A stretch of 64,000 nucleotides of DNA from Panax quinquefolius (lineage: Eukaryota; Streptophyta; Magnoliopsida; Apiales; Araliaceae), in NCBI GenBank assembly GCA_020205615.1, contig CM035165.1, positions 32,647,544 to 32,711,543 of the forward strand, written 5' to 3'. Made by a program: the position numbers and the translations under genes. Every line of letters begins with the position of its first letter. Within the stretch, counting starts at the first letter, position 1. Positions 21,893 to 33,147 of the stretch are shown piece by piece. The notes under the pieces are model-generated. The model was given only the letters and a program-made list of their open reading frames with translations. It did no database searches and was not told where the DNA came from.

Positions 21893-23362
21893 AGTAAGAC
21901 CAAAAATTTTTAAATAAAAAGAATTTCCTTTATTTATTATTTTGAAATAGTAAGGGTTGATTTGATTAATGTGGATAGTTAAGGGTTAAATACGCAAATA
22001 TTTCAAAATAAGCAAGTGGTTATAAAATATTCATTATCGTCGGGGAATATTCGTTTGGTCGTGGAATATTCAATCGCTTCGGGGAATATTCGTGACGACG
22101 CAAGCGACCATGTGTGGGCCCCATAACGAAAGCGATTGGATGAAGAAAACGACAAATATAAGTTGTTTTTAAATAATTCGCCAGTAGTTATTCACAAGAT
22201 TATCTTTGTTGGAATACCCGTGGTTAAAACACACTAATACGCTGGCGTTGTTGAACAAGAAGATACCAGTATTGCACCAATTATTGATTCTTACGTAAGA
22301 AGGCACTACTCAATAATGGTTACGATAATTATCGCTCAAAGATTTTATTGAGTTAATAATTGTCAAGCGTTGATATTTTATATTCTTTGTTGTTTCAATA
22401 ATTGTCATTACACAAGATCTTTCATTATCGAAGCAATAATTCATATTATCCGAATAATATTATTAGATAACATTATTGGCAATGTCTAGAAAGTTCGCCC
22501 TAAGGAGAGGTTTGGTCACCTAATTGCGCGCCAGTAAGAAGAAATTCTTATTGGAAAGCCCCCTCTTTCCTGGGAACTGCCTGGTTGTCAATATTGTGAT
22601 TCTGTAATATTATTTGTGAATAATTAATTATTGATTTATATGATGAGGAAAATATTGATTTTATGTGGATATAGATGGAGAAAATTTTAAAATGACAATT
22701 GTTGAAAATTAATATTTTATCTTTTTCTGATAAAATAATTCATTTAAATATATTATTTTAATAATATATTAACGGTGATATTTTTACAACGAATGTGGGA
22801 TATATGAGTATACGAGGAGGAAGAGTATTTTTGTTGCAATAAATGTTTAAAACATGTTAAACATGTCGGTGGACCCCATTTATCGACCGAAATTTGATTA
22901 TAAATTGTAAAATCGACTCGTTTGTGGATTTCGGTCAATTTCTATTTGGAATTTGGAAAACTTTCTTCTGCAAAGTTGTAGAGAACTGAATTTCCTATAA
23001 AAACTCAAGAGATTCGAATTTTCTGATGAAAGGGCTATTTATTATGAATTATTGAAGTTCAAGTTCAAAAATAATTGATTTTTTTGAAAGTTTTAATTAT
23101 TTATTTTATGAAAAACGTTTTTTCTTACTTTTCTAGAAGGTGGCATGTGGAAATGTTAGGATCTGAATTCTAAGGTGGGCGTATGAATTTGATATATATA
23201 TATATATTAATTTATTAAATTTTCTGCTTTGGTGTTTCTAAGATTTTCCTATAAATAGGGTCTTAGGTTAGAATTGAAAATCACACCGTAAATCAAGTTT
23301 TCTCTCTATATTATCGAGCGTATTCTTATGAGTATTTTGAGTATACTTTGAGTATTGCAATA
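21893..23362 (+). repeat. E3 5' LTR, first part (U3 and promoter)
   Basis: The expected TGTAAGACC start reads CAGTAAGACC. It contains three GAATATTC words (22035-22095) and CCTATAAATAGGG at 23248-23260. It is cut by E4 after the CAATA copy at 23358-23362, and the LTR resumes at 31806. Confidence 0.88.
23250..23258 (+). promoter_or_regulatory. TATA box of the E3 5' LTR
   Basis: TATAAATAG at the position conserved in all LTRs of this family. E4 inserted about 105 bp downstream, so any transcript from here would now run into E4. Confidence 0.75.
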
Positions 23363-25781
23363 TGTGAGACCCCAGATTTTATCAATAAAGATTTAAATTT
23401 TGTTGAAATAATTTTTTAATATTATGGTGTGAATTTAAGATAATATTATAGTTGTGGGTAGTATTTATAAATTTTGCAAAGTATGCAAGTGGTTATATTA
23501 TATTCGATTGGTCGGGAATATTCGGTTTAGCGAGGAATATTCGTATAACGACTCAATCATTGGTGGACCCCATAATGTAATTATTATTTGATTGAGAAAA
23601 CGACAAAAAAATATTTTATTGAAATAACTATGGAAGTTTTACCGTGGTTTCTTGTTGAACTACTTTCGGTAGTAAAAGTACAATGTCAATGTCGTGTGGT
23701 TGCATAATAAAGACACCGGTATTGATTATCGATACTTATGTGAGAAGTCACTCAACTGATTCCATTATCACGATTAATAATATGAATTATTATAATGATA
23801 ATGACGCTTTTGTTTTATTCAGTATTATTAACGTAATAAAACGAAAACATCTTTTATATAAAATAGAATACTTTATTAAAGTTATTCTATAAATAGAATA
23901 TATTATATTTTATTATGCATAGTGTTGCATAGTGTTTTTTTGCATAGTGTTTTTTGTAGTATTACATAAAGGTTTGCATAGTAAAATGTTTTTATATAAA
24001 TAGAATATATTATATTTTATTTAAAAGATTTTTCTTTAAATATGGACCACGATTAAAAGTAAATCAATCTGGACCGCTTCATGGATTAGTTACTTATGCA
24101 TTCCATTTTCCTATAAATAAAGCTCATTCCTTCATTATTTTCTTACGAATTCATTGAAACTCTAGAGAGAAAATTATAGAGAGAAGCTATAGAGAGAAAA
24201 TTATATAAAGAAGAAGAGTATTCTTCTTGCTACTTCACTACTTCTATATTCAGCTTTTTACTGCGGTAAAGGGTGTTATTCTTCTTCTTGAAGAGAACTT
24301 CATTATTCCATTCACTATTATTCTGTTGAATAACTCCGTAAAGTGGCATACCCTATACATAACTTTGTATACGCCAGATACCCTATACTTGGTGAAATCC
24401 TTATGTTATTCCATTGCTTATTATTCTCATTGAATAACTCAGATACGCGGTTTACCCTATACTTGGTGACATTCTTCTATTATTCTCATTGGAACATCCA
24501 TGCTCATGTTTTTTACACCCGACCGGTTCCGCTTTTTATTATTCTATTGGAACATCCATGTCATGTGTTTTACAACCTGACCGGTTCCGCTTTTATCATT
24601 CTCGTTGGAATATCCTATCGTGTGTGTTTTACACCGGATCCGGTTCCATCTTTATTATTCATTGGAACATCCCGCTTGCGGTGAATTTCACCGACCGTTC
24701 CGTTATTATTATTCTGTTGAATAACTCGTCTGGCGCAAGCACCGCATGCATGGTGATTTCTTTTGTTATTCCATTCTTTATTATACCCAAATGGTTAAAA
24801 CTTTGACTTCTATACTCCATGAAATTAGTAGAATATCCTTGATATTTGCGTTTCATCCAAAGATTCTTTCATGGAAATATTCTTCCGATCATTATTGAAT
24901 TTTACTCTACTTTAAACAAAGATCATGTTGACAATTTGGACGTTAATAATTCATGGATTAAATAATTCTTGAACTTGTTTTATTGAATTACTATGTCATT
25001 GTCATCATCCTCATGTTATATTATGTTATCTTTGCTTACGTGCATAGATGAACTTAGTATGATTATGACCGTGGATCATTCGGTATAATCACGACTTGAT
25101 ATAAATGATGTGACAAAAGTCCTCGATGGCACGTAATGCGTTGATGGATAGTTTTTGGTATGATTATGACCGTGGGTGATTCAAAGATAGTCATGACCAT
25201 TGATAATTTGATGAAAATCCTCGATCGTGGTACAGTGATGATTAGATGTGGTGGTTTATTATTGTCGAGTCTCAAATGATAAAAATTGATGAAAACCTTT
25301 TAAAACCTAAAAGATAGTAGACTTTATTCTCTACTTGACTCTTTTAATGGATTGCTTATTCCGTTGCTGCAGCTAAAACCGGGTTGTCTATTGTATTTTA
25401 TCGCTTAAACATCACAAGGCTAATGATAATTTATTCTCGCATTATCTTAGTCATAATATTTCTTCTTGGGCTAGTTGAGCTCACCTTTCTTTCACCGTTT
25501 CTTCAGTGAAATGAGAACATAGGCGGGACGAGTCGGGGAACGAAGTAATGGTCCGAGGATAGCATTAGTAGTCCTCACTATTCTGTGAAATAATGTGATA
25601 ATAGTTGTAATGAGGACTCCTTTTGAGTTTGTATAATATCTAGTAGACAAAATTTGTATTCAAACTCACGCTTATGTCGTATTGTACACCTACGCTTATA
25701 TTAGTAAGTTGTATTTGAATTTATGTACCATGTAAGTGGCGACCCAAGATGGGTGACGATACCTAATTTTGGGGCGTTATA
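23363..25781 (+). repeat. E4 5' LTR (2.4 kb)
   Basis: Starts TGTGAGACCCC and ends GGGGCGTTATA (GGGGCGTCACA in the 3' copy). U3 has two GAATATTC words (23515-23555). Upstream of the TATA (24112-24118) are GCATAGTGTTTT repeats (23917-23985). The leader module follows at 24290-24780 and hairpins at 25030-25260. A primer site like TTTGGTATCGTAGC follows at 25783. Confidence 0.92.
23917..23985 (+). repeat. GCATAGTGTTTT repeats upstream of the E4 LTR promoter
   Basis: About five imperfect copies of (TT)GCATAGTGTTTT, 130-195 bp upstream of TATAAAT. They recur at 29945-30008 and, reversed, at 63555-63620. They take the place held by the GGTAATTACTATTCAC array in E2. Confidence 0.8.
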
Positions 25782-25782
25782 A

Positions 25783-27190
25783 TTTGGTATCGTAGCTTAG
25801 GATATGATCCTCGCTAAGATGTGAGACAAGAACTAGGAGGGAGAGACGGGAATTCCTTCACAAGTATGACCTACCTAAGTTTATGTGGTATTTATTTGGT
25901 CACGTAGTATATAGGGATAATATGTGATATGTTATTTAACCCATGTTTGGTGGCGATTTTGAAAATGACATCCGAAAATATTGAGATAAGCAATGAAGCA
26001 CATGAGATCAGTTGAGTCACCAACCAAAAGGTAATGAGCAACAACACGATAATAATCATACCGGTGGTAAATCGGCCATCTAACAATGATAACCATCGTG
26101 GGGAAATTATCATGTCAAGAATGGTAACCATTTCGGTGGTAATCATGGCCAAGATAATAAGAATGGACATTTCAAGAAGAGAGGGTTCAACAATGACGTG
26201 AAGACGTCGGCATCAAAGACCCGCTTCAAAGGAAGAAAGAACGACCACCGGTCAGATGTTTCAAATGCGACAGAGGGACACATCCGTCTAAACTCAGACG
26301 CAAAGAATCCAAAGCGTGTTTTAATTGCGGAAGAGAAGGTCACTTAGCTCGATTTTGTCGTATGGTGAAGTCAAGTCCAGTTGAGATAGTGATGCCAAAG
26401 GATGTCCCGCACAAGCCAAAGCCTAGTAGTTTAAGAGAGTGTTTTTTTTTCGTGACAAGGAACCCAATAAAATTATCACGGGTAAGTTAATCATAAGCTC
26501 TTGCGAAGTCTATATCGTATTCGATACCTGGGTTCTACCTATTATTTTATCTCTCTTGCTTGCGTTCAACGTTTAAATTTGACTCAAGAAATTAGACTTT
26601 GATTTATCTATTGAAACTTCGTTGGGAGAAACCTTCACTACCTCCAATCGCTTATTAATCTTGTTGTTTCAAATAAACACTTTCACGTTACTTCGCCGAT
26701 CTTATCTCTTGAAAATACTTGCCTTTGAGGTAATTTTTGAAAATAATTGATTAACTACTCGTTATTCTTTTGTAAGGTTGTTAGCTTTCATATTCCTAAC
26801 CAACTCATTATACTTAATTCAAAGTAACCAAATCCTAAAGTTAATCATCAATATATCAAGCTATAAGTAAAGAGCCCCGATCCTTTCGTTGTTGACTTCC
26901 TTGTGTGGAATGCACCAAGTCGACTTTCAGAGGCGACGTTGTGTTGAAAGATGGCAAGTTAATAGGTATCATTGTGAGGTGTTATCTGTGTTAAGGGATG
27001 AAGTCACAGCTTGGTATTAATGTGACGTACTATCCAAGTCTTGGACGAGAATAAATTTTGAATGATATTTCTATCATTAATAAATTTCTTGGCGTATTCT
27101 TGAAAACTTCCTAGCCTACCCTAGAGCGTGAAATCGAATTTTGTATTGACCCCAAAGATAAAACCCATTTCTTAAACCCTCAAATATTTC
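25783..27190 (+). pseudogene. E4 gag, zinc knuckle, protease and RT stump
   Basis: Leader and gag start at about 25783-25990. At 26270-26370 one damaged and one intact CCHC knuckle are readable (CFNCGREGHLARFC). The protease region (26460-26840) has its active site at about 26520, where the codons for D-T-G are shifted by an extra base in GATACCTGGGTTC. The 155-bp module shared with E1 and E3 follows (26870-27030), then the first codons of the RT region (27060-27190), after which coding similarity stops. Confidence 0.75.
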
Positions 27191-28440
27191 TTCAACTAAA
27201 AGGATCTGCATTTACGTGGATTATGATGAAAGTCATAATAAAAGTATAGAACTAATAAAAATCATGGGTATATGAAGTATTAGTAAGTTTTATGATGAGT
27301 TATGTTGGTTAGTATGTGAAAACATGAAAGTTTCTTAGAAATCACAAAGAGTTGAAAATCGATTTTAGTGAAAAACGAACATGAAATTCAATTGACCATA
27401 TCTCCTGTTATATTTTGAATTTTTGAATGTGGTCAAGTCCTAGAGTTAGATCTATGAGTTACCTAACTAATCCAAGTGGAATTACTGGAAAAGGTATTGT
27501 AGATTTTTGTGTGGACTGATTTTAGCAAAGGAGGCCAAAGCTGTAAATTTCAAAAAATGCTACTGCCTTAGAAACTTTAAGGGATGTTTCGGCCACTTAA
27601 ATTATGAGAAAAATTCTGGCCTTTTAGGGACATGAAGGTATATGGTATAAAGTACCTCCTGTCAAAAAATGAGCTCATTCTCGACTTAAAATGAGCAAGT
27701 TATGACTATTTCAATATTTAGGTTTTTCCGAAATTAAAACGCTATAACCAAGTTCTATAACTCCGATGACCATGAAATTTAAACTGAAGCTCACGTTAAC
27801 ATGTGTAAGGTCCTGCCAAGATTTGGGAATTTTTGGAGTTAAACTTGAGGTAGCTAATTTCTTAAGGAATTAAGTGGAAATTGATTTTTGAAAAATAGTA
27901 AATGAATTTTAAAAATTCCGAGAAAATATATTTTCATTATGGGACTATATTATGCTAAATCCCAGAAAAAAATATTTTTGGGACTGATTTGGTATTTTTC
28001 ATGAAAATAGTTTAGTTACAAACATATGAGTTAAATATGTTATGTGAAGTAACAAAGTTGAAAATAGGATTTTATGGCTAAAGAATCCTATATATAGTAG
28101 TATATGCATATTTTTTTGATGAGGATTTGATAATTGGTGATGATATTTTATGAGTATGGCATTTTGAATGATTAAATGCATTATATGGTAAAAGCGTAAA
28201 CAATTGAGATAAATTGTTTATAAATTTAAGAAGTGATTAAAATATTATTATAATATTAATGTTATTAGATTATGAGATTATTAAGTGATTGATAACATGG
28301 GGATATTCTTGAATCCTGGAATAAATTATATTATAAATGTTTAATATTTATCCTTTATCTCATTTGATTGATTCTTTATATCATTATCCTCATGCTTATA
28401 TTATGTTGAAAGTCATCTCGTGGCTCAGTAGTGCATAGAT
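27191..28440 (+). other. Non-coding filler in E4 resembling an E6-type LTR
   Basis: From about 27889 to 28240 this matches 61119-61470 of the E6 LTR closely, in the same orientation (shared words such as GAAAAATAGTAAATGAAT and GGACTGATTTGG-like). It replaces the missing pol genes. No ORF in it is convincing. Confidence 0.7.
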
Positions 28441-29000
28441 GGACTTGGTATGATTATGACCGAGGATTGTTCGATATAATCATAACCGTAGAAATGAATA
28501 CACAATTATCTTTGGTAGTAGTGCATGGATAATTTGTGGTCGTGATACTAATGAATACACAATTATCTTTGGCCATAGTGCATGGATAATTTGTGGTCGC
28601 GATACTAATGAATACACAATTATCTTTGGTAGTAGTGCATGGATAATTTGTGGTCGTGATACTAATGAATACACAATTATCTTTGGTAGTAGTGCATGGA
28701 TAATTTGTGGTCGTGATACTAATGAATACACAATTATCTTTAATGAGTAGTTTAGTGCATGGATAATTTGTGGTCGTGATACTAATGAATACACAATTAT
28801 CTTTGGTAGTAGTGCATGGATAATTTGTGGTCGTGATACTAATGAATACACAATTATCTTTGGCCATAGTGCATGGATAATTTGTGGTCGTGATACTAAT
28901 GAATACACGATTATCTTCGGTAGTAGTGTATGGATAATTCGTGGTCGTGATACTAATGAATATCCTTGGCACGTAGTGCGGGGATGATTCGATGATATGG
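28440..29000 (+). repeat. 57-bp tandem hairpin array in E4
   Basis: Roughly nine units of 57 bp. Each can fold as CACAATTATC against GATAATTTGTG (one bulge) around a loop containing GTAGTGCATG. One unit near 28741 has a small insertion (AATGAGTAGTTTAGTGC). Because 57 is a multiple of three, the array makes long ORFs by chance on the other strand. Confidence 0.9.
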
Positions 29001-29402
29001 ATTAATTATTGAAATGAGTCTCAAAGAATGAAATATTAATTCATGGATGTGGTAAAAGTCATCTTTGGTAGTAGTGCATTGATAGACTTGGTATGATTAT
29101 GACCACGGATTATTTGGTATAATCATGGCCAGTAATTGAAAACACGAATATCCTTAGCGAGAAGTGCATGGATAATTCATGGTTGTGATACTATTAAGTC
29201 GAGTCTCAGTATTATTGGTTTTACTGATTGTATATCTTTGGCACAGTAGTGCAAAGATGAATTGTTAATGAATATCTTTGCCTGATTGCAAAAATGAATT
29301 TAATGTTTTCGACGATAAAAAGGTATTCAAGGTATCCTCACCTCTTTATCATATCAGTATCGTACCCTAATTTCGAGGGCGAAATTCCATAAGGAGGGAG
29401 AT
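29001..29402 (+). pseudogene. E4 interior end: single hairpins, chromodomain tail and purine tract
   Basis: Further single hairpin units (29040-29290) are followed by a 70-bp piece of the chromodomain 3' end (GGTATCCTCACCTC, CTAATTTCGAGGGCG) and the tract AAGGAGGGAGA before the LTR. The tail resembles that of E2 (complement of 48736-48800), not E3. Confidence 0.65.
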
Positions 29403-31805
29403 TGTGAGACCCAGATTTTATCAATAAAGATTTAAATTTTGTTGAAATAATTTTTTATATTATGGTGTGAATTTAAGATAATATTATAGTTGTGGGTAGT
29501 ATTTATAAATTTTGCAAAAGTATGCAAGTGGTTATATTATATTCGATTGGTTTGGGAATATTCGGTTTAGCGAGGAATATTCGCATAACGACTCAATCAT
29601 TGGTGGACCTCACAATGTAATTATTGTTTGATTGAGAAAACGACAAAAATATTTTATTGAAATAACGGCGGAAGTTTTACCGTAGTTCTTGTTGAACTAC
29701 TCGGTAGTAAAAGTACGAAGAATACGTGTGGTTGCATAATAAAGACACCAGTATTGATTATCGATACTTATGTGAGAAGTCACTCACTTTGATTCCATTA
29801 TTGTCGATTAATAATATGAATTATTATAATGATAATGACGTTTTGTTTTATTCGTATTATTAACGTAATAAAATGAAACATCTTTATATAAAATAGAATA
29901 CTTTATTAAAGTTATTCTATAAATAGAATATATTATATTTTATTATGCATAGTGTTGCATGTTTTTTTGCATAGTGTTTTGCATAGTATTACATAGTGTT
30001 TGCATAGTAAAATATTTTTATATAAATAGAATATATTATATTTTATTTAAAAGATTTTTCTTTAAATATGGACCGTCGATTAAAGTAAAATCAATCTGAC
30101 CGCTCATGGATTAATTACTATGCATTCCATTTTCCTATAAATAGAAGCTCATTCCTTCATTATTTTCTTTAATTCATTGAAACTCTGAGAGAAATTATAG
30201 AGAGAGAAGCTATAGAGAAAAATTATATAAAGAAGAAGAGTATTCTCGCTACTTCACTACTTCTATATTCAGTTCTTTACTAGTGAGGGTGTTATTCTTT
30301 CTTCTTGAAGAGAACTTACATTATTCCATTCACTATTATTCATTGAATAACTTTTGTAAAAGTGGCATACCCTATACATAACTTTGTATACGCTGCATAC
30401 CCTATACTTGGTGAAATCCTTATGTTATTCCATTGCTTATTATTACATTGGAATAACTCAGATACGCTGGCTGATTTTACCTATACTTGGTGACATTCTT
30501 CTATTATTCATTGGAACATCCATGCATGTGTTTTACACCTGGACTGGTTCCGCTTTTTATTATTCTGTTGGAACATCCATGCATGTTTTTACACCGACCG
30601 GTTCCGCCTTTTATCATTCTCGTTGGAATATCCTATCTATGTGTTTTTACACCGGATCCGGTTCCATCTTTATTATTCTGTTGGAACATCTTGTTGGTGT
30701 GAATTTCACCCGACCGTTCCGTTATTATTATTACATTGGAATAACTTTGTCTATGCAAGTACCGCATGCACGGTGATTTCTTTTGTTATTCCATTCTTTA
30801 TTATACCCAAATAAGTTAAAACTTTGACTTCTATACTCCATGAAATTAGTAGAATATCCTTGATATTTGCGTTTCATCCAAAGATCTTTTCATGGAAATA
30901 TTCTTCCGATCATTATTGAATTTTACTCTACGAAACAGTATCATGTTGACAATTTGGACGTTAATAATTCATGGATTAAATAATTCTTGAACTTGTTTTA
31001 TTGAATTACTATGTCATTGTCATCATCCTCATGTTATATTATGTTATCTTTGGCTTACGTGCATAGATGAACTTAGTATGATTATGACCAGGGATCATTC
31101 GGTATAATCATGACTTGATATAAATGATGTGACAAAAGTCCTCGGTGGCACATGTCATGCGATGATGGATAGTTTTTGGTATGATTATGACCGGGGTGAT
31201 TCGGTATAGTCATGACCATTGATAATTTGATGAAAATCCTCGACCGTGTGGTACGGGATGATTAGATGTGGTGGTTTATTATTAAAATCGAGTCTCGTGA
31301 TAAAAATTGATGAAAACCTTTTAAAACCTAAAAGATAGTAGACTTTATTCTCTACTTGACTCTTTTAATGGATTGCTTATTCAGTGCAGCTTAAACTGGT
31401 TGTCTATTGTATTTTATCAGTTTAACACTGTTGAAGGCTAATGATAATTTATTCTGCATTATCTTAGTCATAATATTTCTTACTGGGCTAGTTGAGCTCA
31501 CCCTTTCTTTCACTGTTCTCTTCAGGAAATGAGAACATAGCTGGGACGAGTCGAGGAACGAAGTAATGGTCCAGAGGATAGCATTAGTAGTCCTCACTAT
31601 TCTGTAAAATAATGTGATAATAGTTGTAATGAGGACTCCTTTTGAGTTTGTATAATATCTAGTAGACAAAATTTGTATTCAAACTCACAGTTTATGTCGT
31701 ATTGTACACCACGCTTATATTAGTAAGTAAGTTGTATTTGAATTTATGTACCATGTAAGTGGCGACCCAAGATGGGTGACATATACCTAATTTTGGGGCG
31801 TCACA
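29403..31805 (+). repeat. E4 3' LTR (2.4 kb)
   Basis: Pairs with 23363-25781 and carries the same U3 words, GCATAGTG repeats, TATA (30136-30142), leader module (30350-30800) and hairpins (31045-31260). Most differences from the 5' copy fall at CTG, CAG or CCGG-like sites. Confidence 0.92.
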
Positions 31806-33147
31806 CTATACTGATGCAAGTCCAAGTCATAGCCTATATCCTGTTTTTAAAATTTATCTTGATCTTTCGAGGTAAGGGGATGTTATTTTCTTCTCAAATG
31901 ATATTATTTCTTCAATATCATTATCTTTGAAATATCGGGTTAAACTTTTATCAAATTTGGAACTTTTTCATGCTAGGGTTACTTATTCATGAGTTACTAT
32001 TAATGAGTTACTATTCACGAGTTACTATTCATGAGTTACTATTCACGAGTTACTATTCACGAGTACTATTCATGAAGCGTGAAGATGTTTTTTGTGGAAT
32101 TTCTATCTTTTGGTGTCGGAGTTACTATTCACGATATCTTGACTATTCACGATATCTGACCTTATTCACGATATCTGATACTATTCAATTTAAAAATAAA
32201 ATTTCTTCTTTTCGTCTAAACATCTATTCGGATACTAACTCGATTGTATCCATGTTTTGATCATTCTTGAATTTTACACCACTATGATTATTTTTGAGGT
32301 ATTTTTGACGTGGATAAAACCAAGTACGAATCCTTAATCCTTAATCCTTGTCATTTTGTTTCACCGGATTCGTTTCTTTAAAAAAATATTTTTCATCATC
32401 CTCGGTCTTAAAATGATGATATTATGGAATATCTTTGGCTCAGTAGTGCAAAGATGAATGATTTCTTAAGAATATCTTTGGCTCAGTGGTGCAAAGATGA
32501 ATGATTTCTCAAGAATATCTTTGGCCAGTAGTCAAAGATGAACAGTGTTTAAATGAACATGACCAATCGATGAATATCTTTGGCACAAAGTGCAAAGATG
32601 AATATTTGATTCGTATGTATTTTGATTGATGTTACAGGATAAAAGATAGACGATGAACTTTTAAATTCATACATAGAAGATAGTAGTTTGCATTCTCTAC
32701 TTAACTCTTCTAATGAATTATTATTTCAATGCTAGAATATTGATTTAAAATTTGTTGTCTATTGTATTCTATTATATTTTTCCCTGTTGAAGACTAACGA
32801 TAATTTGTTGTATATTATCTTAGTCATAATATTCTTTACTGAGCTAGTTGAGCTCACCCTTTTTCTTTTTGTTCCATTTTTCTCATGAGGCGAGAATATA
32901 GCGAGTACGAGTCTCCTGGGTATGGAATGAAGGTTTTAGAAAGGATTGTTTAGTAGTCCTCACCATTTTTGTAAAATAATGTATCAATAAATGTGATGAG
33001 GATTTATTTGAGTATAGATATTGTCTGAAGATAATATTTGTATTCAAACTCACAGCTTTCTTGTTGTAATAATAAAGTTGTAGTTGTTTACATACCATGT
33101 ATTGATAACTTTCGAATAGGTGATGTATACCTATTTTGGGGCGCCAC
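31806..33147 (+). repeat. E3 5' LTR, second part (R/U5)
   Basis: Continues the LTR broken at 23362 (both parts sum to 2812 bp). It carries AGTTACTATTCACG repeats at 31978-32190 and four hairpins at 32431-32600. It ends GGGGCGCCAC before the primer site TTGGTATCGAGC at 33150. Confidence 0.9.
32431..32600 (+). repeat. Four-hairpin array in the E3 5' LTR
   Basis: Stems ATCTTTG/CAAAGAT are intact in all four units (32431-32455, 32474-32498, 32517-32539, 32576-32599). Only the loop bases where GGCCTGTAGTGC is expected differ from unit to unit. Equivalent arrays are at about 41165-41345, 44529-44712 and 47929-48095. Confidence 0.8.

Larger units (their letters stand above)
23363..31805 (+). mobile_element. 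E4: non-autonomous Ty3/gypsy element, innermost of the nest
   Basis: Flanked by CAATA (23358-23362) and CTATA (31806-31810), one mismatch. LTRs of 2419 and 2403 bp are nearly identical. The 3.6-kb interior keeps gag, a zinc knuckle, protease and an RT stump, then non-coding DNA resembling another LTR (E6) and a 57-bp repeat array. RT core, RNase H and integrase are missing. Confidence 0.88.

Noticed and set aside
24227..24856. Overlapping ORFs in the E4, E2 and E5 leader modules (also 20327-20926, 30384-30814, 54415-55003, 62747-63084)
   Set aside because: Low-complexity repeats rich in Tyr, Ile and His; several frames open on both strands; they lie in LTR leaders.
28454..28972. 172- and 142-codon ORFs on the minus strand
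   Set aside because: They are made only by the 57-bp tandem repeat, whose length is a multiple of three; two frames are open at once and the residues just follow the repeat.
28440..29000. CRISPR-like look of the 57-bp array
   Set aside because: Units are joined directly with no unique spacers, the genome is plant nuclear, and the unit is a retrotransposon hairpin.
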